The notes: a model not told the origin generated them from the sequence alone. A DNA stretch of 64,000 nucleotides from Anaerosporobacter mobilis DSM 15930 (GCF_900142955.1 NZ_FRCP01000009.1:1-64000); one strand, 5' to 3'. Positions 18,232 through 27,719 are shown, numbered from the stretch's first letter. Numbers and translations are program-made.

Positions 18232-18848
18232 TATGGTTTTTTAGTATGTGGTGGTATTGGTTACCGGCAGGTCTTGGTTTTGCTTTTCGGTTTGGACTTC
18301 TTAAATATAAGATTTTAGATTCAGAACTGAGAGTAAAAGCAATTCTTAGAGACATAGGTATTATTGCATTGCTATCTCTGGCATGGAATTTAATGAATGA
18401 GAATAAGTTAGAGGATAATGCAGGAGTGATGGTATTTGCATTGACAATGGTATATATTTTTTACGGGATAGCAAAGGATTGTGAGGATATAGGAGGAACA
18501 ACAGAAAGTCTTTTGTTAATTGTAAAAGGTGTATTTGTTACAGCATTATCTTTTCAAACCTTAATAGGAACAGCTACAGGAGCTGCTTTTACTTGTATAC
18601 TTGCAGGATTGGCTTATAAACTTTGGTTTGGAGTCGAAAAGAAAACAGATTTGTTTGAAATCGTTTTTTTGTGTATGGAAGCTATTCTATTGTCTTTGTA
18701 TACAGAGATAAATAATGTAGAAGGACTTTTATTCGTATTTCTTTTTGTCTTTTTTGAAGAGACGGCTATATTTCTTTTAAATTATCTCTTAAAATACATT
18801 ACAGCACATATTTTAGGTGAAGCCGATGATTATGATTTTGATGTTTGA
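18216..18848 (+). CDS. Integral membrane protein, 210 residues
   Basis: The protein has about six hydrophobic segments (residues 5-28, 43-60, 70-85, 100-135, 147-165, 170-195) and an acidic tail. There is no signal or catalytic motif I recognise. The first ATG overlaps the truncated relaxase and has no good ribosome-binding site, so the true start may have been lost at the junction. It overlaps the start of the following 514-residue gene, suggesting a functional pair. Membrane protein plus possible nuclease is an arrangement seen in some defence cargo, but that is inference. Confidence 0.55.
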   Translation: MEQALIWFFSMWWYWLPAGLGFAFRFGLLKYKILDSELRVKAILRDIGIIALLSLAWNLMNENKLEDNAGVMVFALTMVYIFYGIAKDCEDIGGTTESLLLIVKGVFVTALSFQTLIGTATGAAFTCILAGLAYKLWFGVEKKTDLFEIVFLCMEAILLSLYTEINNVEGLLFVFLFVFFEETAIFLLNYLLKYITAHILGEADDYDFDV

Positions 18849-20361
18849 GAAAATAATCGGAGAGGAAAAGGTTAGTGGAATGAAGAATTTTATATCTTTT
18901 ATTAAAGAGTATGCTACAAGAGATTTTATATATTTCTTTGCGGAATTATCGATAGAAATGTTTAAGAAGCAAATGAAATTACCAATAGAAAGTTTAAACT
19001 GTTGTTTGAGCTTTCCCCTAGATATAATCCAACATGGATTTTTACACAGACAAGTATCGGTAATGCTGTCAGCATGGGATATACATGCCATGGCCTATCT
19101 TTCTATCAAGGAATCAACTGATTATCGGAAAAAAATGATACAGGCGGATGAAGTAAGTAAAGTGGTTAATCTTTACCGGGGTTATGAAAATGAACATTCC
19201 GGAAGTGAATTTTTAAGAGATGCAGAACTGCAAGATGTATATAAATATCTGGCGGGTATTACCTATGAACAATTTAAATTTCAAAACATTTCATGGATAA
19301 TGCAAAACTTTAACAGGAATTATCATATGTTGATTGGCTCTGATAAAATCTACAGAGAAAAAATAGTCAGCGTAGATGAGATCACGCAAAAAACATTTGG
19401 TCTCAATGCAGATGAATTGCTAGCTGTTGAGTTGATTATCTTATGGCTGTGCAGCCAGCATGCCGATATATTAAGTGCGCCGGAAGAATTATATAGAAAA
19501 AAGGATGAAACCATTCTGACGAAAGAAAACATACAGAAAATATTGGAATATTATACTGTTACTTACGATGAAGTAAGAGAATCAATCATAGGTAAACAGA
19601 TTTTTTATAGCAAGCCGTTTGTACTTACAGATAGGAAAAACGAATATATTGCAATCAGTCATTATTTGGTATGGATGCTTATCGGGGATGGATTATACTG
19701 GCTTGTCAGGGATTATTATTTGAAAAATGATGGAGGGCAAAGATTTGTAAACACTTTTGGAGAAATGTTTGAACAGTATTTTGAGGAAATAGCAGATATT
19801 TACTTGCGAAAAAATGCGTGGAATAAGATACCGGAACAAAAGAAAAAGAGTGCCGATTATTTTATGGAGTTTGAGGATGCAGTATTTTTATTTGAGTTAA
19901 AGTCAGGTCTATTAGGAATAGGAGCAAAGCAACAGAATCCGAGTATCCAGCAGATTGATAGATTTTCTGATAGAAATATAAGGGAAGCTTATCAGCAGTT
20001 AAAAAACTCCGAGGAAGAATATCAGGGAGAAAAGCCGGTAATAAAAATATTTCTTTTGTATGAATGTATGACAAATACACAACTTATCATGTCTTCAATA
20101 CCAGAGATTTTTGAGATAGATAGTAGATGCTACATTATGACAATAGAAGATTTAGAAATGATGCTGGCTACATACAAAAATGATTATGAAAAGTTCCGGA
20201 AAGTGGTAAATGATATGATAGACAATCAGAATAACAGTGCACATTTTGAAAGTGTTTTAAAAGTTCTTAATACTCATGGAGCCATTGGTAATATGCATTT
20301 TATTGGAGAGCGTGATTACTTTTCGAAAATAATGAAGAAATTAGAGATACAATTGAAATGA
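18817..20361 (+). CDS. Large uncharacterised protein with possible PD-(D/E)XK motif
   Basis: The 514-residue protein is soluble and mostly helical through residue 330. Around residues 345-365 a segment reads DYFMEFEDAVFLFELKSG. This fits the acidic-strand then ExK pattern of PD-(D/E)XK nucleases (Asp, then Glu-Leu-Lys), followed by a helix and a further strand. Possible starts are the GTG at 18817, the ATG at 18826 and the ATG at 18880; none has an ideal ribosome-binding site. It overlaps the membrane-protein gene before it. I do not recognise the family as a whole. Nuclease function is a hypothesis from one motif. Confidence 0.5.
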   Translation: MKPMIMILMFEKIIGEEKVSGMKNFISFIKEYATRDFIYFFAELSIEMFKKQMKLPIESLNCCLSFPLDIIQHGFLHRQVSVMLSAWDIHAMAYLSIKESTDYRKKMIQADEVSKVVNLYRGYENEHSGSEFLRDAELQDVYKYLAGITYEQFKFQNISWIMQNFNRNYHMLIGSDKIYREKIVSVDEITQKTFGLNADELLAVELIILWLCSQHADILSAPEELYRKKDETILTKENIQKILEYYTVTYDEVRESIIGKQIFYSKPFVLTDRKNEYIAISHYLVWMLIGDGLYWLVRDYYLKNDGGQRFVNTFGEMFEQYFEEIADIYLRKNAWNKIPEQKKKSADYFMEFEDAVFLFELKSGLLGIGAKQQNPSIQQIDRFSDRNIREAYQQLKNSEEEYQGEKPVIKIFLLYECMTNTQLIMSSIPEIFEIDSRCYIMTIEDLEMMLATYKNDYEKFRKVVNDMIDNQNNSAHFESVLKVLNTHGAIGNMHFIGERDYFSKIMKKLEIQLK

Positions 20362-20371
20362 TAGGGGGATC

Positions 20372-20679
20372 ATGGCGAAACTAATCTTACGGTGCAACTA
20401 CTTAAAAAACGCCCCGCCGGAATATCTGCACAATTTGATACAATATATTGGAACCAGGGAGGGGGTGGAAAAAGTTGCAGAAACAAACGCCTTGCTGCCA
20501 CAGTAAGACAAAAAGAACTGATTCAGGATATCCTTTTAAAAATCGAAGAGGCTGACAGGATGCATGAATATTTTGATTACATTCAGAATCCTACCCGTAA
20601 GAATGCTTCGGAATTTATCACACAGGCATTGGAATACAATCTGGTTATCATTGCAAAGAAGACGACGAAGTACGTTTAA
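20372..20679 (+). pseudogene. MobP3-type relaxase, N-terminal remnant with frameshift
   Basis: After GGGGG, an ATG at 20372 opens MAKLILRCNYLKNAPPEYLH, IQYIGTREGVEKV and NALLP. The frame then shifts and continues ATVRQKELIQDILLKIEEAD, HEYFDYIQNPTRKNASEFIT and ALEYNLVIIAKK to a TAA at 20677-20679. This matches the start of MobP3-family relaxases of clostridial integrative elements in order and wording. One frameshift near 20500 and loss of everything after about residue 100 make it a pseudogene. It is a second relaxase remnant within 3 kb. Confidence 0.75.
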
Positions 20680-20996
20680 TGTAAATAGAAGTCTTATGAA
20701 TGTAGCTTTTCTAGAGCAAAAGATGCATTTTGGGTATTTGGATCATATGAATGTCTCGATAAATCAAAAGATAGTGTGAGTGGATTATTAAGACATTATG
20801 TGCAACAAGAAATAAAATAGGAATAAAAACGCAATAAGTTTCTAATAATAAATTACAAAGGATAGTTTGCGTATTACCTTCCGTAAGAATTAACCAACTA
20901 TGTCTCTAAACATACCAACCATGCTTGTGTACTTGTTTTCCCTCCCACACTTCTATAATAGTATTTGAGATTCTACTATAAAGGAGGAACGTAAGG
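20680..20996. other. Decayed element sequence
   Basis: Downstream of the MobP3 remnant, one frame reads RAKDAFWVFGSYECLDKSKD and continues to a TAG at about 20820. It has no start and looks like the end of a lost gene. The rest is AT-rich with no supported gene. Confidence 0.35.
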
Positions 20997-21155
20997 ATGA
21001 GAAAGAAAAATTCAAGCGTTGATGTTCCTCTTGAGATAAAAAAAGATAAATCTGAAGCTATAAACAAAGTAGTAATGCAATACACAGAGGAAAATAATTG
21101 CTCAGTAGAATTCTATGGCGGTTTTAACGTATTACTATATAATTTAAACAAGTAG
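20997..21155 (+). CDS. Small hypothetical protein, 52 residues
   Basis: An AAAGGAGG site at about 20980-20987 precedes an ATG that opens MRKKNSSVDVPLEIKKDKSE and runs to a TAG at 21153-21155. The protein is basic at the start and has one cysteine (NNCSVEFYGG). The strong ribosome-binding site supports a real gene. No family is recognised. It is isolated between decayed element fragments. Confidence 0.5.
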   Translation: MRKKNSSVDVPLEIKKDKSEAINKVVMQYTEENNCSVEFYGGFNVLLYNLNK

Positions 21156-21836
21156 ATAATTAATAGTACTCTCATTTAATAAATTGAGTTGATGTAAAGT
21201 TTAAAACTGAACACGGCTCTTTTTTGTTCTCTATACGTGTATCTTTAGGTTAATAAATAAGAGTTATATCAACCTCGCTTAATGTCGTTAATTAACACTG
21301 TATGCAGTGAAGAAAGAAGTTTTAAAATCATGAAAGGGTACTAAGGTTTTGGCTGAAGAAGAAACGAGTAGTGGTTGTTTCATGTGGCAGTACCGACAAG
21401 CTTTAGTAAAAGCAAGTCATTAAAGAACTGTTAGGGCGCTTTAAGGTAGAGTATGAACAATTCGATATGGAATAGTTTTTTTTTCTGAAATCCGAGCGTT
21501 TTAGATAAAAATTACTATTATATTAAATCTATTGTTAAAAAAATAGATTTGTGGAGTATTTTCCAGCAGTTGAATTGTTACCTTTTATGATATACAATTT
21601 TATTACCATGTATAGTGTAAAAAGCTTAATTAGGCCGAATTGTAATGGGGATCTTACTGCTTACTGCATGCACAAGTTCTCTCATTACTTCTTTCATATT
21701 TGATATTACTCATAGGATTATTGGTCGAAAGAAATAAAATAATATAATTCTTACGTTTAAAATATGAGGGATTTTGCTTATCTATAATAAGGAGAGAATA
21801 GAAAATAAATATTATTAAATATAATGGAAGTGAAAT
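21156..21836. other. Gap with a possible PTS IIB fragment
   Basis: Around 21370-21475 the plus strand carries VVVSCGSTDKL, then stops, then VIKELLGRFKVEYEQFDM. This resembles a galactitol/ascorbate-type PTS IIB domain (VxCGxG near the phospho-cysteine, then KVEYEQ) broken by stop codons. The resemblance is short and uncertain. No intact gene is seen in the rest. Confidence 0.3.
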
Positions 21837-22415
21837 ATGATATTATTCGAAAAAATCAAACAAGAAATTATGGCTGACCCAATGAATGAATCCTATACAA
21901 AAATGGGAATCCCACCATTATTTAAAGCTTCTGTAGATGCCCGCATTGCCATAATTGGTCAAGCACCTGGACGTAAAGCAGAAGCAACTCAATTGTTTTG
22001 GAATGATTTAAGTGGTGATCGATTAAGAGAGTGGATGGGAGTTTCTCGCGAGATATTTTATAATACGAATCGCATCGCTCATTTGCCTATGGATTTCTAC
22101 TATCCAGGAAAAGCGCAAACCGGTGATGTTCCACCTAGAAAAGGCTTTGCAGAAAAATGGCATCCACGTATAATGGATGACATGCCAAATATTGAAATCA
22201 TAATTCTAGTAGGTAGCTATGCACAGAAATATTATTTAAATAAAAGACGTGAGAAAAGTTTAACTGAAACAGTGAGGAATTTTCAAAAATATTTACCGGA
22301 ATATTTTCCATTGGTTCATCCTTCTCCTTTAAATCTTGGCTGGTTGAAACAAAATCCATGGTTTGAAAATGATGTTTTACCTGTTTTAAAAGAAATTGTG
22401 GATAGGAACTTATAA
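21837..22415 (+). CDS. Uracil-DNA glycosylase superfamily protein
   Basis: The 192-residue protein has the superfamily's motif 1 as IIGQAPG (residues about 40-46) and motif 3 as HPSPLNLGW near residue 160. IILVGSYAQKYYL is the central strand. These proteins remove uracil or related damaged bases from DNA. The family form with GQAPGRKAE and FYYPGKAQTGD is common in Firmicutes and differs from classical Ung. It stands alone on its strand after a long non-coding stretch. Exact substrate range is unknown. Confidence 0.85.
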   Translation: MILFEKIKQEIMADPMNESYTKMGIPPLFKASVDARIAIIGQAPGRKAEATQLFWNDLSGDRLREWMGVSREIFYNTNRIAHLPMDFYYPGKAQTGDVPPRKGFAEKWHPRIMDDMPNIEIIILVGSYAQKYYLNKRREKSLTETVRNFQKYLPEYFPLVHPSPLNLGWLKQNPWFENDVLPVLKEIVDRNL

Positions 22416-22677
22416 GGAATCATTAACTAATTTAATGACAATTGGTTCAGAATCCTTTGCAGCAATGAGCTACTCGATATTTTACCACAGATAGTAGAAC
22501 GTAGGATTTATACAATACTTCTAGAAATACCAATGAGATAAAAAAAAACATAGATGTCACGAGATTAGGCAAGCCGCAGCAGATTCTTTTTGAGCAGCGT
22601 TGCATCGTCGCCTTAAGGATTGCTCTAACACTGATTAAGAAGGAATAAGACTAAAAAGGATTGTAGGAGGTACCAAT

Positions 22678-23244
22678 ATGGACAACAAAAAAAGGGAGTT
22701 ATCAATAGAACAACGAGATAAACTATTTAATGTGTTAAAGGCACGCTTTTTGAAAAATATGGAGCGGCATAAGGGACTTGAATGGGACGGGATAAAATTA
22801 AAGCTGGAAGCAAACCCCGGAAAGATATGGTCACTAAATGAGATGGAAAGAACAGGCGGAGAACCAGATGTTATTGAGTTTGATTATAATAAAAATGAAT
22901 ATGTTTTTGTCGATTGCTCAGATGAAACACCAAAAGGGCGTAGAAGTATTTGTTATGACCGTGAGGCCCTAGATTCAAGAAAAGAGCATAAGCCGAAAAA
23001 TAACGCAATCGATATGGCAAGTGAAATGGGTATTGAAATTTTAACAGAAGAACAGTATAGGAAGCTACAGGAATTTGGGAAGTATGATGTAAAAACATCA
23101 AGCTGGGTAAAAACACCTGATAATATAAGAAAGCTCGGAGGGGCTATTTTTTGTGATTATCGTTATGATACGGTCTTTGTATACCATAATGGGGCGGAAT
23201 CTTATTATGCTTCAAGAGGATTCAGGGGATTGCTAAAAATTTAA
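22678..23244 (+). CDS. DUF4256 family protein
   Basis: An AGGAGG site precedes an ATG for a 188-residue soluble protein whose wording (WSLNEMERTGGEPDVI, FVDCSDETPKGRRS, CYDREALDSRKEHKP, LGGAIFCDYRYDTVFVYHNG) matches the DUF4256 family. That family has no established function. It is a stand-alone gene between the glycosylase and a small ORF, typical of ordinary chromosomal accessory sequence. No membrane or signal segment is present. Confidence 0.85.
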   Translation: MDNKKRELSIEQRDKLFNVLKARFLKNMERHKGLEWDGIKLKLEANPGKIWSLNEMERTGGEPDVIEFDYNKNEYVFVDCSDETPKGRRSICYDREALDSRKEHKPKNNAIDMASEMGIEILTEEQYRKLQEFGKYDVKTSSWVKTPDNIRKLGGAIFCDYRYDTVFVYHNGAESYYASRGFRGLLKI

Positions 23245-23380
23245 ATTTGCGTTTATTGGAGACTTTTCGGGTTATATAAGCGATTCACATATATATTTTA
23301 TATGAAAGCAAAACAGGAAGGATATCTTCTTTGATTCTTCCAAGAAAGCGTTATAGAGAAATTGAGCAGAGCTTATAGCA

Positions 23381-23569
23381 ATGTCTGAAAATTATGCAAG
23401 GCACCATACATTTCGAAAAGTTTGGCGAAGCTATGCAAGATCTGCTGGAAAGGTATATCGTTTGCGAGAGGCAATATTATTGTCGAAACGATTAGGCATC
23501 CCTTTGTCGCAAGAAGAGATGAATCAGTTTGAAATGTTCGATAATAAATGGATGGAACAACGCCCTTAG
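23381..23569 (+). CDS. Small hypothetical protein, 62 residues
   Basis: A basic 62-residue frame with several aromatic and arginine residues (RHHTFRKVWRSYARSAGKVY). The upstream site is weak (GAGCAGAG). Two basic helices followed by a short acidic end suggest a nucleic-acid-binding peptide or a remnant. No family is recognised and it could be spurious. Confidence 0.35.
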   Translation: MSENYARHHTFRKVWRSYARSAGKVYRLREAILLSKRLGIPLSQEEMNQFEMFDNKWMEQRP

Positions 23570-23806
23570 ATCAAACGATTTGGGGGCTTTTTTCGTATAC
23601 GGTAAATCATGAGTACTTCAACTTGTCTGTTAGTTTTCTGAGATAATTGAATAATAAACTAACGGATTTTTTAGATTGATTCTGGATCATATTTTAGTTT
23701 ATAACTTCTATAAACAGTTTTGGTCGTTCTAGCGAAAGGATGAGTGTGTATAGAGAGAGGACTTAAACCATTGGATTATGTTATCCACACAACGAAGGGG
23801 ATGGAG

Positions 23807-24724
23807 TTATAGTGAGGGGGTAATATGTAATGTCTGTTTCCTATATTCGGCAGGAGTCATTTTATAGTGATATTTGAACATTCTGCAAAAGTAAGCAGCA
23901 CTAGAAAAACCAGTAACTAATGATATGTTAATAATTGTTTTTCTTGTGTTCTTCAATAAAATTGCTGCCTGTATTAAACGGTATTCAATAAGATAAGAAA
24001 CCGGAGATTGGCCGATTCCCTGACGAAAAGTTTCCAAAGTACTACTTTTGCTAATGTTAGCAGTATTTGCTATATCCTCAAGTCCTATATTTTCTGCATA
24101 ATGTTCATGGATGAATTGAAGCATAATCTGTAAACGTGAAGAGTGAAGGGCAGATTTTACTCCATTTGCAGGAACTGTTTCAATATTTATGTTTTGAAAT
24201 AGATATTTCCATAGCTCAGTAGTTAGTAAAAGCGTATTAAGAGGAGATAAAGAATCCCCATTCTGTTCCTGTTTATCATAGATTTTATCCAATAGCATCA
24301 GTATTGTATTCTGCCATGAAATTTTCGGGTCCAGTATCTGATATGAGGGACCGGATGACAGCACAGGTAAGATATATGTATCATGAATTAGGCTTCTTTC
24401 CGTGGCAATTAGTTCCGGTGCAAATACTATATTGGGCATGATACCGCCATCATCGGTTTCAAAGCGATGAATGGTTCCGCTGTTTATAAAGATTCCCCAA
24501 CCTTTCTCAAGACAAATTCTGTTTTGCCCAATCAGACAATTTACAGTACCCTTTGAGACTGTCACGAACTCAACCTCTCGATGCCAATGCCAGTCTATGA
24601 ATCCAAGGTCGAATTGGCAGATGTCGTCAACATAATATGCGATAGGGTATTTGTCGTTGCCGTGAGTAGCGATTTCTCTTAATGTTTCATCGGTAGTTGT
24701 TTTGTAGAACTGCATAATTTTCAC
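23807..24724 (-). CDS. AraC-family transcriptional regulator
   Basis: The 305-residue protein has an N-terminal cupin-like sensor region with WHWHREVEFVTVSKG around residue 45 and a C-terminal double helix-turn-helix. The latter carries IGLEDIANTANISKS for the first HTH and INISLVTGFSSAAYFCRMFK followed by MTPAEYRK for the second. Such proteins usually activate sugar- or stress-related genes. It is divergent from the DUF1349 gene, 111 bases away, which is the obvious candidate target. The start may be the first Met or Met4. Confidence 0.92.
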   Translation of the reverse strand: MKIMQFYKTTTDETLREIATHGNDKYPIAYYVDDICQFDLGFIDWHWHREVEFVTVSKGTVNCLIGQNRICLEKGWGIFINSGTIHRFETDDGGIMPNIVFAPELIATERSLIHDTYILPVLSSGPSYQILDPKISWQNTILMLLDKIYDKQEQNGDSLSPLNTLLLTTELWKYLFQNINIETVPANGVKSALHSSRLQIMLQFIHEHYAENIGLEDIANTANISKSSTLETFRQGIGQSPVSYLIEYRLIQAAILLKNTRKTIINISLVTGFSSAAYFCRMFKYHYKMTPAEYRKQTLHITPSL

Positions 24725-24835
24725 CTCTGTTATATTGTACTATATATTTGCGATTTTATGTAGTGAAAAAAGATTTTAATTGAGATATAATGCAATAAAG
24801 CTAGTAAATAATTATCTATTTTAGGAGGAAAAGAC

Positions 24836-25495
24836 ATGGCTAGCTTTTTGAAATACAATCCGCAGTGGATTCGTAAACCAGCTCAAAATATTACCTGGGA
24901 GGTTGTTATGGAGTTTAAGTGGTTAAATCAAAGTACAATAAACAAATCAGGAAAAAGAATCGAAATTTTTGCTCCTAAAGAAAGTGATTTTTTCTGTAAT
25001 GGTGGGACTGTTGGAGAAGAGGGAGTTACTCCGGAATCTCTTAATAATGCTCCTTTTTATTATACGGAAGTCACAGGAGATTTCGTGATGAAAGTAAAAG
25101 TGTCACTTGATTTTAAAGATATTTATGATTCTTCTTCTATTATGGTAATGCAGGATATGACTCATTGGGCAAAAGCATGTTTTGAGCTTACAGATTTTAA
25201 CACGCATGCTGTTGTTAGTGTTGTTACAAATGGGCAGTCGGATGATGCAAATGGTTGCAATATAGAGGAAAGTTCTGTTTGGCTTCAGTTATGTCGCCTG
25301 GGACAATCTTTCGCATTTCATTATTCAATAGATGGAAATAATTATTATATGATGCGATTTTTTAACTTACCATCAGGAGAAACATTGAAAGTAGGTCTGC
25401 TGGCACAGGCACCTACCGGTGTAGGTGGAGCTCGTATATATGAAGATTTGACAATAGAAAAAAGAAAAGTTAAAAATATTCGAATGGGAAAGTAA
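24836..25495 (+). CDS. DUF1349 domain protein, sugar-binding-like fold
   Basis: A strong AGGAGGA site fixes the ATG at 24836, giving 219 residues, although related proteins usually begin near the internal ATG at 24908 (MEFKWLNQS). The body (FYYTEVTGDFVMKVKV, MVMQDMTHWAKACFELTD, GGARIYEDL) matches DUF1349, a concanavalin-like beta-sandwich family. Its role is unproved; related proteins act on or bind carbohydrate. It is divergent from an AraC regulator, which probably controls it. It ends before a very strong terminator. Confidence 0.82.
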   Translation: MASFLKYNPQWIRKPAQNITWEVVMEFKWLNQSTINKSGKRIEIFAPKESDFFCNGGTVGEEGVTPESLNNAPFYYTEVTGDFVMKVKVSLDFKDIYDSSSIMVMQDMTHWAKACFELTDFNTHAVVSVVTNGQSDDANGCNIEESSVWLQLCRLGQSFAFHYSIDGNNYYMMRFFNLPSGETLKVGLLAQAPTGVGGARIYEDLTIEKRKVKNIRMGK

Positions 25496-25566
25496 TTTCG
25501 TAGTGGTAAATTATCAAAGGAAGGACATAGAAACCGGCGAAGTTGTGGAGTAATAGTTCTATATTA

Positions 25567-25626
25567 AAATAACTAAGTGAACAGCCCCTACTCTGTAAAG
25601 AGTCGGGGCTGTTCGCTTAGTTATTT
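25567..25626. terminator. Very strong bidirectional terminator
   Basis: A 22-base stem (25567-25588 with 25605-25626, one mismatch) closes a 16-base loop around AACAGCCCC / GGGGCTGTT. A/T runs lie on both sides. It ends the DUF1349 gene 70 bases downstream. Confidence 0.88.
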
Positions 25627-25713
25627 ATAATACTCTATAAAATATAGGATGTCATAGATGATACAGAGTAAAATGAGTATAATCCAAGGTAATAAATTAA
25701 TATGTATTTCTTG

Positions 25714-25749
25714 ACTACCAACTATCGGCCTTGAGTTGGTAGTTTTTTA
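25714..25749 (+). terminator. Intrinsic terminator
   Basis: ACTACCAACT at 25714-25723 pairs perfectly with AGTTGGTAGT at 25734-25743, followed by TTTTTAT. It lies between the DUF1349 gene and the 3' end of the leftward AroB-like gene and insulates the left edge of the biosynthetic cluster. Confidence 0.85.
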
Positions 25750-25816
25750 TTAAAAATATAAAAGTAAGTTAGGTAAACTAAAAGTTATGTATAGTGAAAA
25801 ATAATTAATTTACATT

Positions 25817-26938
25817 CTAAATTAGTTTAGCAGCATTTATCGGAGATTCTGAGCGATAATATGGTTTTTGTAATCGAAGTAGAACAGGAATAATTTCTGT
25901 ATATAAATCTTCTATTTGAACAATTTGTACTTCGCCAATATCTTTTATAAGAATAAAATTATTAATGTTTGAATTTCTTTTTTTATCATATTGAATTAAA
26001 TCTAATATCTCATATGGGGGCAAAGAGGAAATATATGTAGGGAGATTGAAGAGTTCAATTAATTTAATTATTTTATCGGCGATCTCGTTGGATAATATAT
26101 TTTTTTGTAGAGAGATATAGCAAGCAGCAACTAAACCTAAAGAAACGCATTCGCCGTGTTTCAGTTCAAAATTATATAAACTTTCAATTGCATGACCAAT
26201 AGTATGACCAAGATTTAAGCTTTGGCGTTTTCCGTGCTCGTACTCATCTTCCTCTACAAATTTACGTTTTATATTGCAATTTAAATAAACGAGTTCATTA
26301 AGTATAATTAAGTCCCTAGCTTTAATTCTCTCATGTTCTTCAGTTAAAAGAGTAAATAGAGATTTACTGTTATCTAAAATACTATGAACTAGAACTTCGC
26401 CCATTCCGCAATTAAATTCACGCTCTGGCAGGGTGGTTAATAAACTAGTATTAATAAAAACTTGTATTGGTTGATAAAATAATCCAATATTATTTTTATG
26501 ACTTAAGAAATTAAGAGCAGTTTTTCCACCAACACTACTATCAACTTGGGATAGTAGTGAAGTGGGGACCTGTATAAGCCTTAAACCAGACAAGAAGGTT
26601 GCAACAGCAAAGCCAACTAAATCACCAATGACCCCTCCACCAAAAGCAATAATAATATCTTTTTTTGATGCATTACCTTTTATCAAAAAATTATATATAT
26701 TTTTTAACTCTTGAAAGGATTTACTCTGCTCGCCAGCAGGTATAATAAATTTTGTTAATTTAAACTTTTTTAATGTATCTTCTAATGCTTGAAAATGCAA
26801 TATATTTACATTAGAGTCTGTTATAACAAAAATTTGTGAGCTTTCGTATTCTGAAATATAGTTAATTAAGGCTTTAAAGTTATTATTTATTGATATTGGA
26901 TAATAACCATTGTTAACAGAAATTATGATGTTTTTCAT
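25817..26938 (-). CDS. aroB: 3-dehydroquinate synthase family, likely aminoDHQ synthase
   Basis: The 373-residue protein has the DHQ-synthase signatures: GGGVIGDLVGF for NAD binding near residue 100, QVPTSLLSQVDSSVGGKTA near 125-145, and LNLGHTIGHAIE with metal-binding histidines near 245. It cyclises DAHP to 3-dehydroquinate, or aminoDAHP to aminodehydroquinate in AHBA pathways (RifG). It is the only chorismate-type cyclase in the window and lies 2.6 kb from a cluster holding the other AHBA genes, but on the opposite strand. I infer the amino-substrate role; a housekeeping AroB is the alternative. Ribosome-binding site GGAGGTG is present. Confidence 0.85.
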   Translation of the reverse strand: MKNIIISVNNGYYPISINNNFKALINYISEYESSQIFVITDSNVNILHFQALEDTLKKFKLTKFIIPAGEQSKSFQELKNIYNFLIKGNASKKDIIIAFGGGVIGDLVGFAVATFLSGLRLIQVPTSLLSQVDSSVGGKTALNFLSHKNNIGLFYQPIQVFINTSLLTTLPEREFNCGMGEVLVHSILDNSKSLFTLLTEEHERIKARDLIILNELVYLNCNIKRKFVEEDEYEHGKRQSLNLGHTIGHAIESLYNFELKHGECVSLGLVAACYISLQKNILSNEIADKIIKLIELFNLPTYISSLPPYEILDLIQYDKKRNSNINNFILIKDIGEVQIVQIEDLYTEIIPVLLRLQKPYYRSESPINAAKLI

Positions 26939-27055
26939 TTTACACCTCCACTTAATAAGAATAGATAAATATTTGTTGTAGTATCGAAATAGTTATAGAA
27001 ATCAAAATTAATTTATGCTATACTAATACAAAAAATGGAAAAGAGGTAAAGGGAT

Positions 27056-27388
27056 ATGGCATCAAGTATGGAATTTGTGGAATATGTTTGTGAACAGATT
27101 GCAGGGGGAGGAGAAATCTCATATAAAAAGATGTTTGGAGAATTTGGAGTTTACTGTAATAATAAAGTAATCGGAATGATTTGTAAAGACCAATTTTTCC
27201 TAAAGAAGACAAGTTTCGGTGAAAACAGGTTAGGATGTGATGCAGGGGAGGCACCTCCATATGCGAATGCAAAGCCATATTTCCTAATAGAAACATTAGA
27301 TGATAGAGAGTTTTTAGCAGATCTAATAGCTGGTACTTGTGAAGAACTTCCAATGCCAAGACCAAAAAAGAAGAAGGTTTCATTATAG
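27056..27388 (+). CDS. TfoX/Sxy N-terminal domain protein
   Basis: The 110-residue protein matches the N-terminal domain of TfoX/Sxy (YKKMFGEFGVYCNNKVIGMI, then DQFFLKKT and PYANAKPYFLIE). Stand-alone versions are common in Firmicutes and have no proven role in competence. It is divergent from the AroB-like gene with about 115 bases between them. It seems unrelated to the biosynthetic cluster. Confidence 0.85.
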   Translation: MASSMEFVEYVCEQIAGGGEISYKKMFGEFGVYCNNKVIGMICKDQFFLKKTSFGENRLGCDAGEAPPYANAKPYFLIETLDDREFLADLIAGTCEELPMPRPKKKKVSL

Positions 27389-27581
27389 ATAAAACGATAC
27401 TTTCACCAGATGAGTTATAGTCAGGAATACACACTTTTCAGCAATCTTAATCCAATCCCAATAATCAAGTCTTTGCATTCTGTTTCAATGTGAATCTCAA
27501 CAAAATGGTCTGCTTGGGTAATTTTTTAACTTAAACATTTTTAAATCTAGTAATTTATTGATATAAGATAGCATTTATATG

Positions 27582-27630
27582 CACCTCCGAGTGATTGTTG
27601 TAATGGACTGGCACTTGGAGGTGTTTTTTA
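27582..27630 (+). terminator. Intrinsic terminator
   Basis: CACCTCCGAGTG at 27582-27593 pairs with CACTTGGAGGTG at 27612-27623 (one mismatch), followed by TTTTTTA. It lies 190 bases after the TfoX-like gene. Confidence 0.8.
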
Positions 27631-27719
27631 TTATAAAATAGAATAAAATATTGGAGTTTACGAGTCTAAATATGATGTGCTCCCCGTCAAGAGGACAATG
27701 AAATATTTGGGCTTTTTGG

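Noticed and set aside
21360..21480. A functional PTS IIB gene
   Set aside because: Only short VVVSCGS- and KVEYEQ-like pieces remain, interrupted by stop codons; kept as a low-confidence note within the gap.
25817..26938. Reading the AroB-like gene as a 2-epi-5-epi-valiolone synthase
   Set aside because: The motif wording (QVDSSVGGKTA, LNLGHTIGHAIE) fits DHQ-type synthases and there is no other cyclitol pathway gene nearby.
27018..27434. A 138-codon minus-strand frame across the TfoX-like gene
   Set aside because: It is the antisense shadow of a clearly conserved TfoX-domain gene, has low-complexity composition and no ribosome-binding site.
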